Assembly: GCA_024642545.1 (NCBI GenBank)
Contig: JAHEAW010000009.1
Span: 1 to 36,555, forward strand
Length of the DNA stretch: 36,555 nucleotides
Direction of reading: 5' to 3'
From: Erythrobacteraceae bacterium
Lineage (GTDB): Bacteria; Pseudomonadota; Alphaproteobacteria; Sphingomonadales; Sphingomonadaceae
Of the stretch, positions 1 through 7,066 are shown in pieces (the first letter of the stretch is position 1; the number at the start of each line of letters is the position of its first letter). Below the pieces are notes generated by a model that was given only the letters and a program-made list of their open reading frames with translations, ran no database searches and had not been told where the DNA came from. The position numbers and the translations under genes are program-made.

Positions 1-170
1 AGCCGCAGATAGCGCACCTGGTCCTTGATCAATTGATCGGAGGGGGCTTACGTGCCTTCACTTAAAGGCTGGAATTACACCTGATCGACTGCGCATCCAC
101 ACACCGGTCAAGTGCTTTGTCGATACTATCTTCCGGGCATTCCCGGTACCTTGTGTTGTCGGAGCGCAAA
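1..170. other. Left edge, no recognisable gene
   Basis: I see no convincing coding sequence in this edge segment. A short plus-strand open frame enters from outside and stops at a TAA at 63-65; it could be the last 20 codons of a gene lying to the left, but the peptide matches no family I recognise. The palindromic GATCAATTGATC near 27-38 is the only clear local symmetry and I can give it no function. Confidence 0.3.
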
Positions 171-318
171 TTCCCTAAACGGCGGAAAATATTCCCTAAA
201 TGTCACCACGGGAATTTTCTGACGTAATGCTCTGTCTTCAGTATATTTTTTACGCCAAACAGTGCAGTCTAAGCCAGATTTGGTAAAATTCCCTAGAATT
301 TTCCCTAAACACGGGAAA
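171..318. repeat. Cluster of TTCCCTAAA-type short repeats
   Basis: Four direct copies of TTCCCTA(A/G) lie at 171-179, 192-200, 289-296 and 301-309. The decamer TTCCCTAAAC is identical at 171-180 and 301-310. Inverted versions (GGGAA) occur at 210-214 and 313-317. The open frame over this stretch on the minus strand reads as low-complexity peptide rich in REF/NF units, which I recall as a product of dispersed intergenic repeats in sphingomonad genomes and not as a real protein. The block sits beside a decayed gene, so it may be the scar of an insertion or recombination event. Function unknown. Confidence 0.45.
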
Positions 319-477
319 TCCGACGCTAAGAGCGCTCCGCTCCGCACTGCGCCATGCACCACTCACTCCCAAAATCGCCAGACTTCTGGCGCGCTCAGCC
401 CAGAGCGCCTGTGAGGCCCGCCTTTCTGCGGCCTTTGGCGCGCGCAACAATTCGTGTGGGGGCTTATCGTGGCACTG

Positions 478-701
478 CTGATGAGCCGGGTGCAAGACTA
501 GGCCAGGCAGCCTTCGGCAAATGGTTCGCCCAGTTACATGCTGCCGGGCGGCTGGAAGAATTGTTCCTGCCGGTGACTGTGTCAGACCGCAGCGATGGCA
601 AGATTGCCCATCTTGACGCGTCAATGCCACATATTGGCGGGAACTATATGGGAGAACCCTGGCTCGCCTCTTTCGCCTTGCTGGCGCTGCTGGCTGAACA
701 A
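478..701 (+). pseudogene. Remnant of a DUF2891 gene (C-terminal part, internally deleted)
   Basis: The plus-strand frame encodes a peptide with two blocks typical of the C-terminal half of DUF2891 proteins: a VSDRSDGKIAHLD block (codons about 579-617) and a GNYMGEPWLASFALLAL block (codons about 639-689). In the full-length proteins I recall, these blocks are separated by some 40 residues that begin LNLSRAW; here they are joined almost directly near base 618. The N-terminal two thirds of the roughly 330-residue family are absent and no start codon with a ribosome binding site fits. The frame stays open past 701 only because it runs antisense into the helicase gene. I read it as a decayed fragment. 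Family assignment is from memory of the motif. Confidence 0.55.
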
Positions 702-2513
702 TCATCCGCGCGGCTTGCGGGCACCCTTGAAAGGCTTGGGTTTGACTTTCGCGCCAGCATTGCCGCCTGCATTATCATACCGGGCCGCGTCAGGGCGATG
801 CTTCTTGCGCGGCGGTCCATCATGATGTTGGCCCTTGCGGCCCTTGTCACCATGCGGCGCGCCTTTGCGGTGGGGCTTGCTGTTCTGCCGCGCCTGTTCA
901 CGCGGGCCGCCTTCGTCGCGCGCGATCAGAACCGGTTCGCCGTCTTCGTCAGACTGCGCAGTTCGCTGCACGGCCTGATCAAACTTATCGGCAATGGCGC
1001 GAGGAACCTGAAAATAGGTCTCGCCAGGGCCGATCCGGATCGCCCCTATTTCATTGCGGGTAATGTGGCCGCGGCGGCATAGCAGCGGGAGGATCCAGCG
1101 CGGATCCGCATTCTGGCGGCGGCCAAGATCCATTCGGAACCATACCGTATCCTCAAACCCGGGACGGTGGCGTTCCTGCTGCGCAGCCTTACGCGCTTCG
1201 GGCGTATTCTCGATCAGCTCTTCCGGCCGGGGCATGGCCGCGCGGTGGGCATTGACCAGCGCCGCAGCAATATCTTCAGGTGAGCGTTGTTCCATCAGCC
1301 GGGCGGCAAGTTCGCGGTCTTCATCGTCCACCTCGATTGGCGCGAGCAAGGCTGCCAGCAACCGTTCGCGGTCCTGCTGGCGGATCTGTTTGGGTGTTGG
1401 TGCAGAAATCCAGTCAGCATTGATCTTGGCCCCGCGGAGCATGGATTCGACCCGCTTGCGGCGCGGGTAAGGCACCAGAATAACCGCCGTCCCCTTCTTG
1501 CCCGCGCGGCCGGTGCGGCCGGAGCGGTGCTGCAGTGCCTCGGCATCACGTGGAATTTCGACATGAATGACCAAGCTCAGGGTCGGCAGGTCGATGCCGC
1601 GCGCGGCAACATCTGTGGCCACGCACACCCGGGCGCGCCGGTCACGCATTGCCTGCATCGCCTGATTGCGTTCCGACTGCGAATGTTCGCCCGACAGCGC
1701 AACCACAGCAAAACCGCGTTCCTGCAAGGTGGCGTGCAAGCGGCGAACATTGTCGCGTGTGGCGCAAAACAGCATGGCAGTTTCCGCTTCGTGGAAACGC
1801 AGCAGATTGACCACCGCATTTTCTATTTCGGACGGAGAAATGGTGACTGCCTGATAGGCAATATCACCGTGGCCGCGATCATCACCTACGGTTGAAATGC
1901 GCAGCGCATCGCTTTGATAGCGGCGGGCCAGTGCAACAATCTGCTTGGGCATGGTCGCAGAAAACAGCAGCGTGCGCCGCCTATCGGGCGTGGCGTCGAG
2001 AATTTCTTCCAGATCTTCGCGAAAGCCCATGTCGAGCATTTCGTCAGCCTCATCGAGCACCACTGCGCGCAAGGCGGATAGTTCCAGCGCGCCGCGTTCA
2101 AGATGGTCGCGCAAGCGGCCCGGCGTGCCGACCACGATCTGCGCGCCGCCGCGCAGCGAGCGCCGTTCTTTCGAGGCATCCATGCCGCCAACACAAGTGG
2201 CTATGCGGGCACCGGCTTTGCCGTACAGCCACATCAGCTCGCGGCTGACTTGCAGCGCCAGTTCACGCGTGGGGGCAATGACAAGCGCCAGCGGTGTATC
2301 GGTTTGTGGCACGCTGCCGCCTGCATCCAGCAGCTGTTCCGCCATGGCGAGACCAAAGGCGACTGTTTTGCCCGAGCCGGTTTGGGCAGATACGATCAGA
2401 TCGCGTGTGCTGGCCTCTGCTTCTATGACGGCGGCCTGAACAGCTGTGGGTTCATCATAGCCGCGCTCGGCCAGTGCTGCGCCGAGAAATGGCGGAAGAT
2501 CGGAAAACTTCAT
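702..2513 (-). CDS. DEAD-box ATP-dependent RNA helicase with DbpA-type RNA-binding domain
   Basis: A 603-residue cytoplasmic RNA helicase of the DeaD/CsdA type, which unwinds structured RNA during ribosome assembly, mRNA decay or cold adaptation. All core motifs are visible: Q motif near residues 3-26, motif I AQTGSGKT at 43-50, PTRELALQ at 81-88, TPGR at 130-133, DEAD at 154-157, SAT at 185-187, and HRSGRTGRAG at 329-338. After the two RecA-like domains comes a DbpA/CsdA-like domain (about 465-540, with GHITRNEIGAIRIG) and a long Lys/Arg/His-rich tail that probably adds nonspecific RNA binding. The ATG at 2513-2511 starts directly before the Q-motif region. It is transcribed alone, divergent from the LacI gene, and its stop lies against the DUF2891 remnant. 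The exact paralogue (deaD, csdA or rhlE-like) cannot be fixed from sequence alone. Confidence 0.93.
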   Translation of the reverse strand: MKFSDLPPFLGAALAERGYDEPTAVQAAVIEAEASTRDLIVSAQTGSGKTVAFGLAMAEQLLDAGGSVPQTDTPLALVIAPTRELALQVSRELMWLYGKAGARIATCVGGMDASKERRSLRGGAQIVVGTPGRLRDHLERGALELSALRAVVLDEADEMLDMGFREDLEEILDATPDRRRTLLFSATMPKQIVALARRYQSDALRISTVGDDRGHGDIAYQAVTISPSEIENAVVNLLRFHEAETAMLFCATRDNVRRLHATLQERGFAVVALSGEHSQSERNQAMQAMRDRRARVCVATDVAARGIDLPTLSLVIHVEIPRDAEALQHRSGRTGRAGKKGTAVILVPYPRRKRVESMLRGAKINADWISAPTPKQIRQQDRERLLAALLAPIEVDDEDRELAARLMEQRSPEDIAAALVNAHRAAMPRPEELIENTPEARKAAQQERHRPGFEDTVWFRMDLGRRQNADPRWILPLLCRRGHITRNEIGAIRIGPGETYFQVPRAIADKFDQAVQRTAQSDEDGEPVLIARDEGGPREQARQNSKPHRKGAPHGDKGRKGQHHDGPPRKKHRPDAARYDNAGGNAGAKVKPKPFKGARKPRG

Positions 2514-2755
2514 GGGACTCGCAATTCAGAGGAAACGGGCCGGTCTTGCTGCATACAGCGGGCGCTGGCGCGCCTGTGCCAACCGGTTTATTTTTCCTTC
2601 TACACTGTTTTACATGCTTTGGCTTCCCCTCATTTGTGCAGCTGCGAAATGAATGCGGAGACCGCAGGAATTCAAGAGAATAATGCTGCCGATTGCAAGC
2701 GCTCGCCGCGCAAGGCATATATAACGGTCAGAGGCTCGCGGGGAGGCAGCCAATT

Positions 2756-3802
2756 ATGACTGAAGTCAAGACGCGGTCCCGATTGCGCGCCCGCGTCACA
2801 TCGTTCGATGTTGCCGAGCATGCCGGCGTGAGCCAGTCGACCGTGTCGCGCGCGCTGGCTAATTCGAGCGCGATTACCGAGGTGACCCGCGCCCGGGTAA
2901 TCAAATCGGCCGAGGCGCTGGGTTATATGGTGGATACGCGCGCTGCGCAGCTGCGGCAGGGCCGCACTGGCACGCTGGCAGTAGTGGTGATCTGCCGTCC
3001 GGGCGAAGCGGCTAATGACATCAACCCATTCTACTTCTCGCTGCTGGGCAGCGTGTGCGCCGCAGCTTCGGCGCAAGGTCACCAGACACTGGTTTCGTTT
3101 CAAACCTCCTCCGAACAATTCTTTGGCAAATATGAAGAAAGTGGTCAGGCCGATGGCGCGATCGTGATTGGCACTACTGCCAATGATGCGGCATGGGACT
3201 ATTTCCGCCAGCTGAGCGGTGATGAACGATCAATGGTCTTTTGGGGCTCCCCATTCGATGATCTGGAGTGGGTCCGGTCGGACAATTACGAAGGCGGCCT
3301 GATTGCCACGCGCAAGCTGATTGGCGCAGGGTATCGCAACATCGTGCATCTTGGCGCTGTCGATTCGCCGCAGCGTCAGTTTCGTGAGCGGTATGAAGGT
3401 TATTGCGCCGCGATGGAGGAGGCCGGTTTGGTGCCGCGCCTGCTGCAAGTTGATTACGAAGCAGACCGAGAGACGCAGGGCCACAATGCTGTTGCCCAGA
3501 TGATTGCCACGGAAGAGCGCTTTGATGCGCTGTTTGTCGCTTGCGATTCGATTGCGCTGGGCGCGATGGAGGAACTGCGTGAACGCGGTATATCGGTGCC
3601 CGACCAATGCGGATTGATCGGCTTTGACGGAATTAGGGCTGGCACTCACACCAGTCCGCCGCTGACCAGCATCGAACCTGACTTCGAAGTTGCAGGCGCT
3701 ATGCTGGTAGCAGCGGTGCTGAGCGAAGCAGGCCTTTCTGCAGCAGAGCGCCGGGTGCCGGTGCGGCTGCTTGAACGCGGCAGCGTGAGGCGGTCAGGAT
3801 AG
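2756..3802 (+). CDS. LacI-family transcriptional regulator
   Basis: A 348-residue DNA-binding regulator. The N-terminal helix-turn-helix (about 16-37, FDVAEHAGVSQSTVSRALAN) is a textbook LacI/GalR head, followed by the hinge helix and a periplasmic-binding-protein-like effector domain with the usual VACDSIALGAMEELRERGISVP and IGFDGI blocks. The ATG at 2756 is chosen over one at 2693 because it is preceded by a GGGGAGG ribosome binding site at 2740-2746 and begins just before the HTH. Members usually sense sugars or nucleosides, but no transporter or catabolic gene adjoins it, so ligand and targets cannot be named. The 242-base gap to the divergent helicase gene would hold both promoters. It may be an orphan regulator. 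Confidence 0.9.
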   Translation: MTEVKTRSRLRARVTSFDVAEHAGVSQSTVSRALANSSAITEVTRARVIKSAEALGYMVDTRAAQLRQGRTGTLAVVVICRPGEAANDINPFYFSLLGSVCAAASAQGHQTLVSFQTSSEQFFGKYEESGQADGAIVIGTTANDAAWDYFRQLSGDERSMVFWGSPFDDLEWVRSDNYEGGLIATRKLIGAGYRNIVHLGAVDSPQRQFRERYEGYCAAMEEAGLVPRLLQVDYEADRETQGHNAVAQMIATEERFDALFVACDSIALGAMEELRERGISVPDQCGLIGFDGIRAGTHTSPPLTSIEPDFEVAGAMLVAAVLSEAGLSAAERRVPVRLLERGSVRRSG

Positions 3803-4058
3803 AATTATGCGCGGTGCTGCCGATGGTCAGATCCCGCATATAGCATGGCTCAAAATTGGTAGTTTGAATGGTCAACCGCCGGTTTACGCCTCCAATTCGC
3901 TATTGGACTGAAATTCCGGCGCGCGGAGCAATGGTTTTATGTAGGCCGATGATATTGATAAAAACATATAAAATGCAATGATATAGCTTTCATGTTTTTG
4001 TAAGTATAGCCGTGTTGACAAGCCCTTGACATCATCAGTCTCTCAAGAGCTCGCTTGC
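3803..4058. other. AT-rich intergenic region with one upstream half-site
   Basis: This stretch between the LacI gene and the methionine operon becomes clearly AT-rich from about 3930. It contains ACATATAAA at 3964-3972, identical to the left arm of the inverted repeat at 4059-4082, about 95 bases upstream of it. Two overlapping-spaced TTGACA hexamers stand at 4015-4020 and 4026-4031 and resemble -35 boxes, but neither has a convincing -10 box at 16-18 bases. No small ORF with a plausible ribosome binding site was seen. Confidence 0.4.
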
Positions 4059-4082
4059 ACATATAAAAATATCTTTATATGT
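4059..4082. promoter_or_regulatory. Perfect inverted repeat, probable operator of the ArsR-type regulator
   Basis: ACATATAAA (4059-4067) and its exact complement TTTATATGT (4074-4082) are separated by six bases, giving a 24-base dyad that ends only seven bases before the ATG at 4090. AT-rich dyads of this kind are typical ArsR-family operators. The position, overlapping any likely promoter or start of transcription, suggests autorepression of the downstream regulator-metF-metH operon. The arm sequence recurs at 3964-3972 as a lone half-site. TATAAA at 4062-4067 inside the left arm could double as the -10 box. Binding is inferred. Confidence 0.65.
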
Positions 4083-4089
4083 TACTCGG

Positions 4090-5079
4090 ATGCGGATCGA
4101 ATCCATCATGCGGGCGCTTGCGGACCCAACCCGGCTGCGGATCATGCGTTTGCTTGGTGCGATGGAACTTGCCGTTGGCGAACTGGCGCAAGTTCTGGGC
4201 CAAAGTCAGCCGCGCGTTTCGCGTCACGTCGGCATCCTTTGTGATGCCGGATTGGCAGAACGCCACCGCGAAGGAAGCTGGGTATTCTTGCGCACCCCGG
4301 CTCTGACAGGGCTGGGCGGCAACCCCATTGGCGAAGCAGTTGGCCGATTGTTGGCGATTGCCCAACGCGAAGACGTGCGTTTTTCTGCGATCTGCGAGGA
4401 AGATCGCCGTCATCTTGCGGCCATTCGTGCGGCGCGCGAAGATGGGGCAGCCAATTATTTTGCCGCCCATGCTCAGGACTGGGACCAATTGCGCAGCCTG
4501 CATAGTCCAGACCAGCAGGTCGAGGCAGCTCTGGCGAATGCGCTTGGTGATGCCCCGCTGGGCGATATGCTTGATATCGGTACCGGCACGGGCCGCATGG
4601 CGGAACTTTTTGCGCCGCGCGCCGATGGTGTCGTGGCGCTGGACAAGAGCCTGGACATGCTCCGCGTGGCTCGCGCCAAGTTACAGCATTTGCCTGCATC
4701 GGGTGTCGAACTGGTTCAGGGGGACTTTCTCGCCCTTCCGTTTGCCGCTCAGAAATTTGATACGGTCCTGCTGCATCAGGTGCTGCACTTCGCGCAGGAT
4801 CCCGCCGCTGCACTGGCAGAAGCAGCCCGCGTCACCAAGCCTGATGGCCGGATTGCGATTGTCGATTTTGCGGCACATGACCGGGAGGAACTGCGCACAC
4901 GGTATGCCCATGCCAGGCTTGGCTTTACTGATCTGTCGATTGCCACGCTCTTGTCAGAGGCGGGTTATATGCCGCTCGATCCGGTCGCACTAACCGGCGG
5001 CGAGCTGGTGGTCAAAATTTGGCTGGGCAAGCGGGCTGCCGCTCCGGCACTGAAAAGCGTGAAAAAGGCCGTCCGATGA
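4090..5079 (+). CDS. ArsR-type winged-helix regulator fused to a SAM-dependent methyltransferase domain (SahR-like)
   Basis: A 329-residue fusion. Residues about 5-75 form an ArsR winged helix (ADPTRLRIMRLL near 11-22; recognition helix QPRVSRHVGIL near 40-50). Residues about 125-310 form a class I SAM-binding Rossmann domain with motif I DIGTGTGRM at 162-170 and an acidic VVALDKS strand. The metal-binding cysteines of arsenic sensors are absent. It heads an operon with metF and metH, which matches SAH/SAM-responsive ArsR regulators of the methionine cycle (SahR type), where the methyltransferase-like domain is thought to be the ligand sensor. The start is uncertain: ATG 4090 lacks a good Shine-Dalgarno site, and ATG 4108 is an alternative. 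The TGA stop overlaps the metF ATG, so the two are translationally coupled. Ligand and target are inferred. Confidence 0.85.
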   Translation: MRIESIMRALADPTRLRIMRLLGAMELAVGELAQVLGQSQPRVSRHVGILCDAGLAERHREGSWVFLRTPALTGLGGNPIGEAVGRLLAIAQREDVRFSAICEEDRRHLAAIRAAREDGAANYFAAHAQDWDQLRSLHSPDQQVEAALANALGDAPLGDMLDIGTGTGRMAELFAPRADGVVALDKSLDMLRVARAKLQHLPASGVELVQGDFLALPFAAQKFDTVLLHQVLHFAQDPAAALAEAARVTKPDGRIAIVDFAAHDREELRTRYAHARLGFTDLSIATLLSEAGYMPLDPVALTGGELVVKIWLGKRAAAPALKSVKKAVR

Positions 5080-6005
5080 CACAAACGCTCGATCCTGCGG
5101 ATGAAGTGAATACAGCCTCAGGCGAGCCGCTGTTTGCCTCGCTTCCCGGCGATATTTCTGCTTCTTTCGAGTTTTTTCCGCCCAAGACCGAGAAGATGGA
5201 AGCACAATTATGGGACGCGGTGCAGCAGCTCGCGCCGCTCAATCCGGCCTTTGTCTCGGTAACATATGGTGCCGGCGGTTCAACCCGCGAACGGACTCAC
5301 ACCACTGTTGCGAGGATCATTGCCGAGGCCAATCTGCCTGCTGCAGCGCACCTGACTTGCGTTGCTGCGTCCAAAGCCGAAATTCGCGAAGTGGCAGAGC
5401 ATTATTGGGAAGCAGGAGTACGCCACATAGTGGCCTTGCGCGGCGATGCGGGGGAACCAGGCGCGCCGTTCGTGCCGCATCCTGACGGCTATGCCAGCGC
5501 TGCTGATCTGGTCGCGGGACTCAAGGACATTGCCGATTTTGAAATTTCGGTCGCCGCCTATCCTGAAACGCACCCAGATGCCGCTTGCGCAGATAGTGAT
5601 ATCGACAATCTGAAACGCAAGCTGGATGCAGGCGCAACCCGCGCGATCAGCCAATTCTTCTTTGCGCCGGAAATCTTCTTTCGGTTTCAGGAGAGTTTGG
5701 CTGCCAAGGGGATAACCGCACCGGTGTTGCCGGGCATCCTGCCATTGACCAATGTTGCGCAGGCGCGCAAGTTTGCCGCAGCTTGCGGTGCGCAAATTCC
5801 AGCGTGGATGGACGGCCTGTTCGAAGGCCTGGACGCACACCCCGCTGCGCGCCAGCTTGTTGCTGCCACCGTCGCCGCTGAATTGTGCCGCCGGCTCTAT
5901 GCAGGCGGCGTGCGCGATTTCCACTTCTATACTTTGAACCGCGCAGAGCTGGCTTATTCGATCTGCCATTTGCTCGGCATGCGTCCGGCTGGAGACACTG
6001 CATGA
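5076..6005 (+). CDS. metF: Methylenetetrahydrofolate reductase
   Basis: A 309-residue flavoprotein that reduces 5,10-methylene-THF to 5-methyl-THF, the methyl donor for the methionine synthase encoded next. The TIM-barrel family signature is clear: FEFFPP near 31-36 with the catalytic Glu32, SVTYGAGGSTRERT, the LRGD segment and the QFFF strand. The ATG at 5076 overlaps the upstream TGA (ATGA) and gives the usual family length; an ATG at 5019 would add 19 residues lying inside the upstream gene and is unlikely. The end again overlaps the next gene by ATGA. Its place between the regulator and metH makes a compact methyl-cycle operon. Confidence 0.96.
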   Translation: MTQTLDPADEVNTASGEPLFASLPGDISASFEFFPPKTEKMEAQLWDAVQQLAPLNPAFVSVTYGAGGSTRERTHTTVARIIAEANLPAAAHLTCVAASKAEIREVAEHYWEAGVRHIVALRGDAGEPGAPFVPHPDGYASAADLVAGLKDIADFEISVAAYPETHPDAACADSDIDNLKRKLDAGATRAISQFFFAPEIFFRFQESLAAKGITAPVLPGILPLTNVAQARKFAAACGAQIPAWMDGLFEGLDAHPAARQLVAATVAAELCRRLYAGGVRDFHFYTLNRAELAYSICHLLGMRPAGDTA

Positions 6006-7048
6006 ATTCGCGCACCAAACTTCAGGCCGAGGCTGCCAAGCGGCTGCTGATATTTGATGGTGCGTTCGGTACCCAGATCCAGAACCGCAAATTGGCTGAA
6101 GCAGACTATGCCGGTAGCCTTGAGCTTGGTTTTGACCAGAAGGGCAATAATGACATTCTGGCGCTGACCCGCCCAGATGTGATTGAGGATATTACCCGTT
6201 CCTATCTTGATGCAGGATCGGATGTGATTTCGACCAACACGTTTTCCGCCAACAGCATCAGTCAGGCAGATTACGGCGCGGAAGGGCTGGTTCGCGAAAT
6301 CAACCTTGCATCGGGCCGGATCGCGCGGACACTGGCGGATGAATTTGCTGCGCGCGATGATCGACCGCGCTTTGTCGCAGGTGCTATCGGCCCCACCAAT
6401 AAAACGTTGTCGCTCAGCCCCGATGTCGAAGACCCCGGCTTTCGCGAGATTACGTTCGATGCTCTGGTCGATGTCTATCATGAACAAGCAGCAGCGCTGG
6501 TTGAAGGCGGGGTGGACTTCATCCTGATCGAAACGATCTTCGACACGCTCAATGCCAAGGCGGGGATCTTTGCGGTCCGCAGGCTTGCCCGCGAATTGGG
6601 CCGCGATGTGCCGATCATGCTGTCGATGACGCTGACCGATCTTTCCGGTCGTAATCTTTCGGGCCATACGGTCGAGGCCTTCTGGTATGCGGTGCGTCAT
6701 GCCAATCCAGTCACCATCGGGCTCAATTGCAGCTTTGGTGCAGAACAGTTGCGGCCGCATATCCAGCTTCTGAGCCGGATCGCCGATACACTGCTGATGG
6801 CCTATCCCAATGCCGGCCTGCCCAACGAGTTGGGCGAATATGACGAAGCGCCTGCAACCACCGCTGCGCTGGTGCGCGAATGGGCAGCGCAGGGCCAGGC
6901 CAACATTCTGGGTGGTTGCTGCGGGTCGACGCCCGATCATATCGCGGCCATCGCCAATGCCGTTGTCGGCTTGCAGCCGCGCGCGGTGCCGGAAGCGCCC
7001 GCACTTACTCGCCTCGCGGGCCTTGAACCTTTCACTATGGCCGCCTGA
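6002..7048 (+). CDS. metH: Methionine synthase, homocysteine-binding subunit (N-terminal half of MetH)
   Basis: A 348-residue protein equal to the first module of B12-dependent methionine synthase: the Zn-dependent homocysteine S-methyltransferase barrel. Visible hallmarks are [10 protein letters not shown] near 18-26, the zinc ligand Cys243 in GLNCSFG, and Cys306-Cys307 in GGCCGSTP. The protein stops after this domain, and the pterin, cobalamin and activation modules are encoded in the next ORF, 18 bases downstream. Together the two chains total 1222 residues, close to the 1227 of the single-chain E. coli enzyme, so this is a clean gene split at a linker and not a truncation. Such two-gene MetH is common in Sphingomonadales. 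Confidence 0.93.
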   Translation: MNSRTKLQAEAAKRLLIFDGAFGTQIQNRKLAEADYAGSLELGFDQKGNNDILALTRPDVIEDITRSYLDAGSDVISTNTFSANSISQADYGAEGLVREINLASGRIARTLADEFAARDDRPRFVAGAIGPTNKTLSLSPDVEDPGFREITFDALVDVYHEQAAALVEGGVDFILIETIFDTLNAKAGIFAVRRLARELGRDVPIMLSMTLTDLSGRNLSGHTVEAFWYAVRHANPVTIGLNCSFGAEQLRPHIQLLSRIADTLLMAYPNAGLPNELGEYDEAPATTAALVREWAAQGQANILGGCCGSTPDHIAAIANAVVGLQPRAVPEAPALTRLAGLEPFTMAA

Positions 7049-7066
7049 CGGCGGCGGAATTCTGCA

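Noticed and set aside
3-65. Possible C-terminal end of a plus-strand gene entering from the left
   Set aside because: Only 20 codons are visible and they match nothing recognisable.
250-705. 151-codon open frame on the minus strand at the left edge
   Set aside because: It runs across the repeat cluster and antisense to the DUF2891 remnant, with a low-complexity Arg/Ala-rich peptide and no ribosome binding site.
702-1082. Plus-strand continuation of the DUF2891 frame
   Set aside because: After base 701 the frame is antisense to the helicase C terminus and no longer resembles DUF2891.
4015-4054. Sigma-70 type promoter using either TTGACA before the ArsR-type regulator
   Set aside because: Neither hexamer has a -10-like box at 16-18 bases; the nearest TATAAA is 30 bases away.
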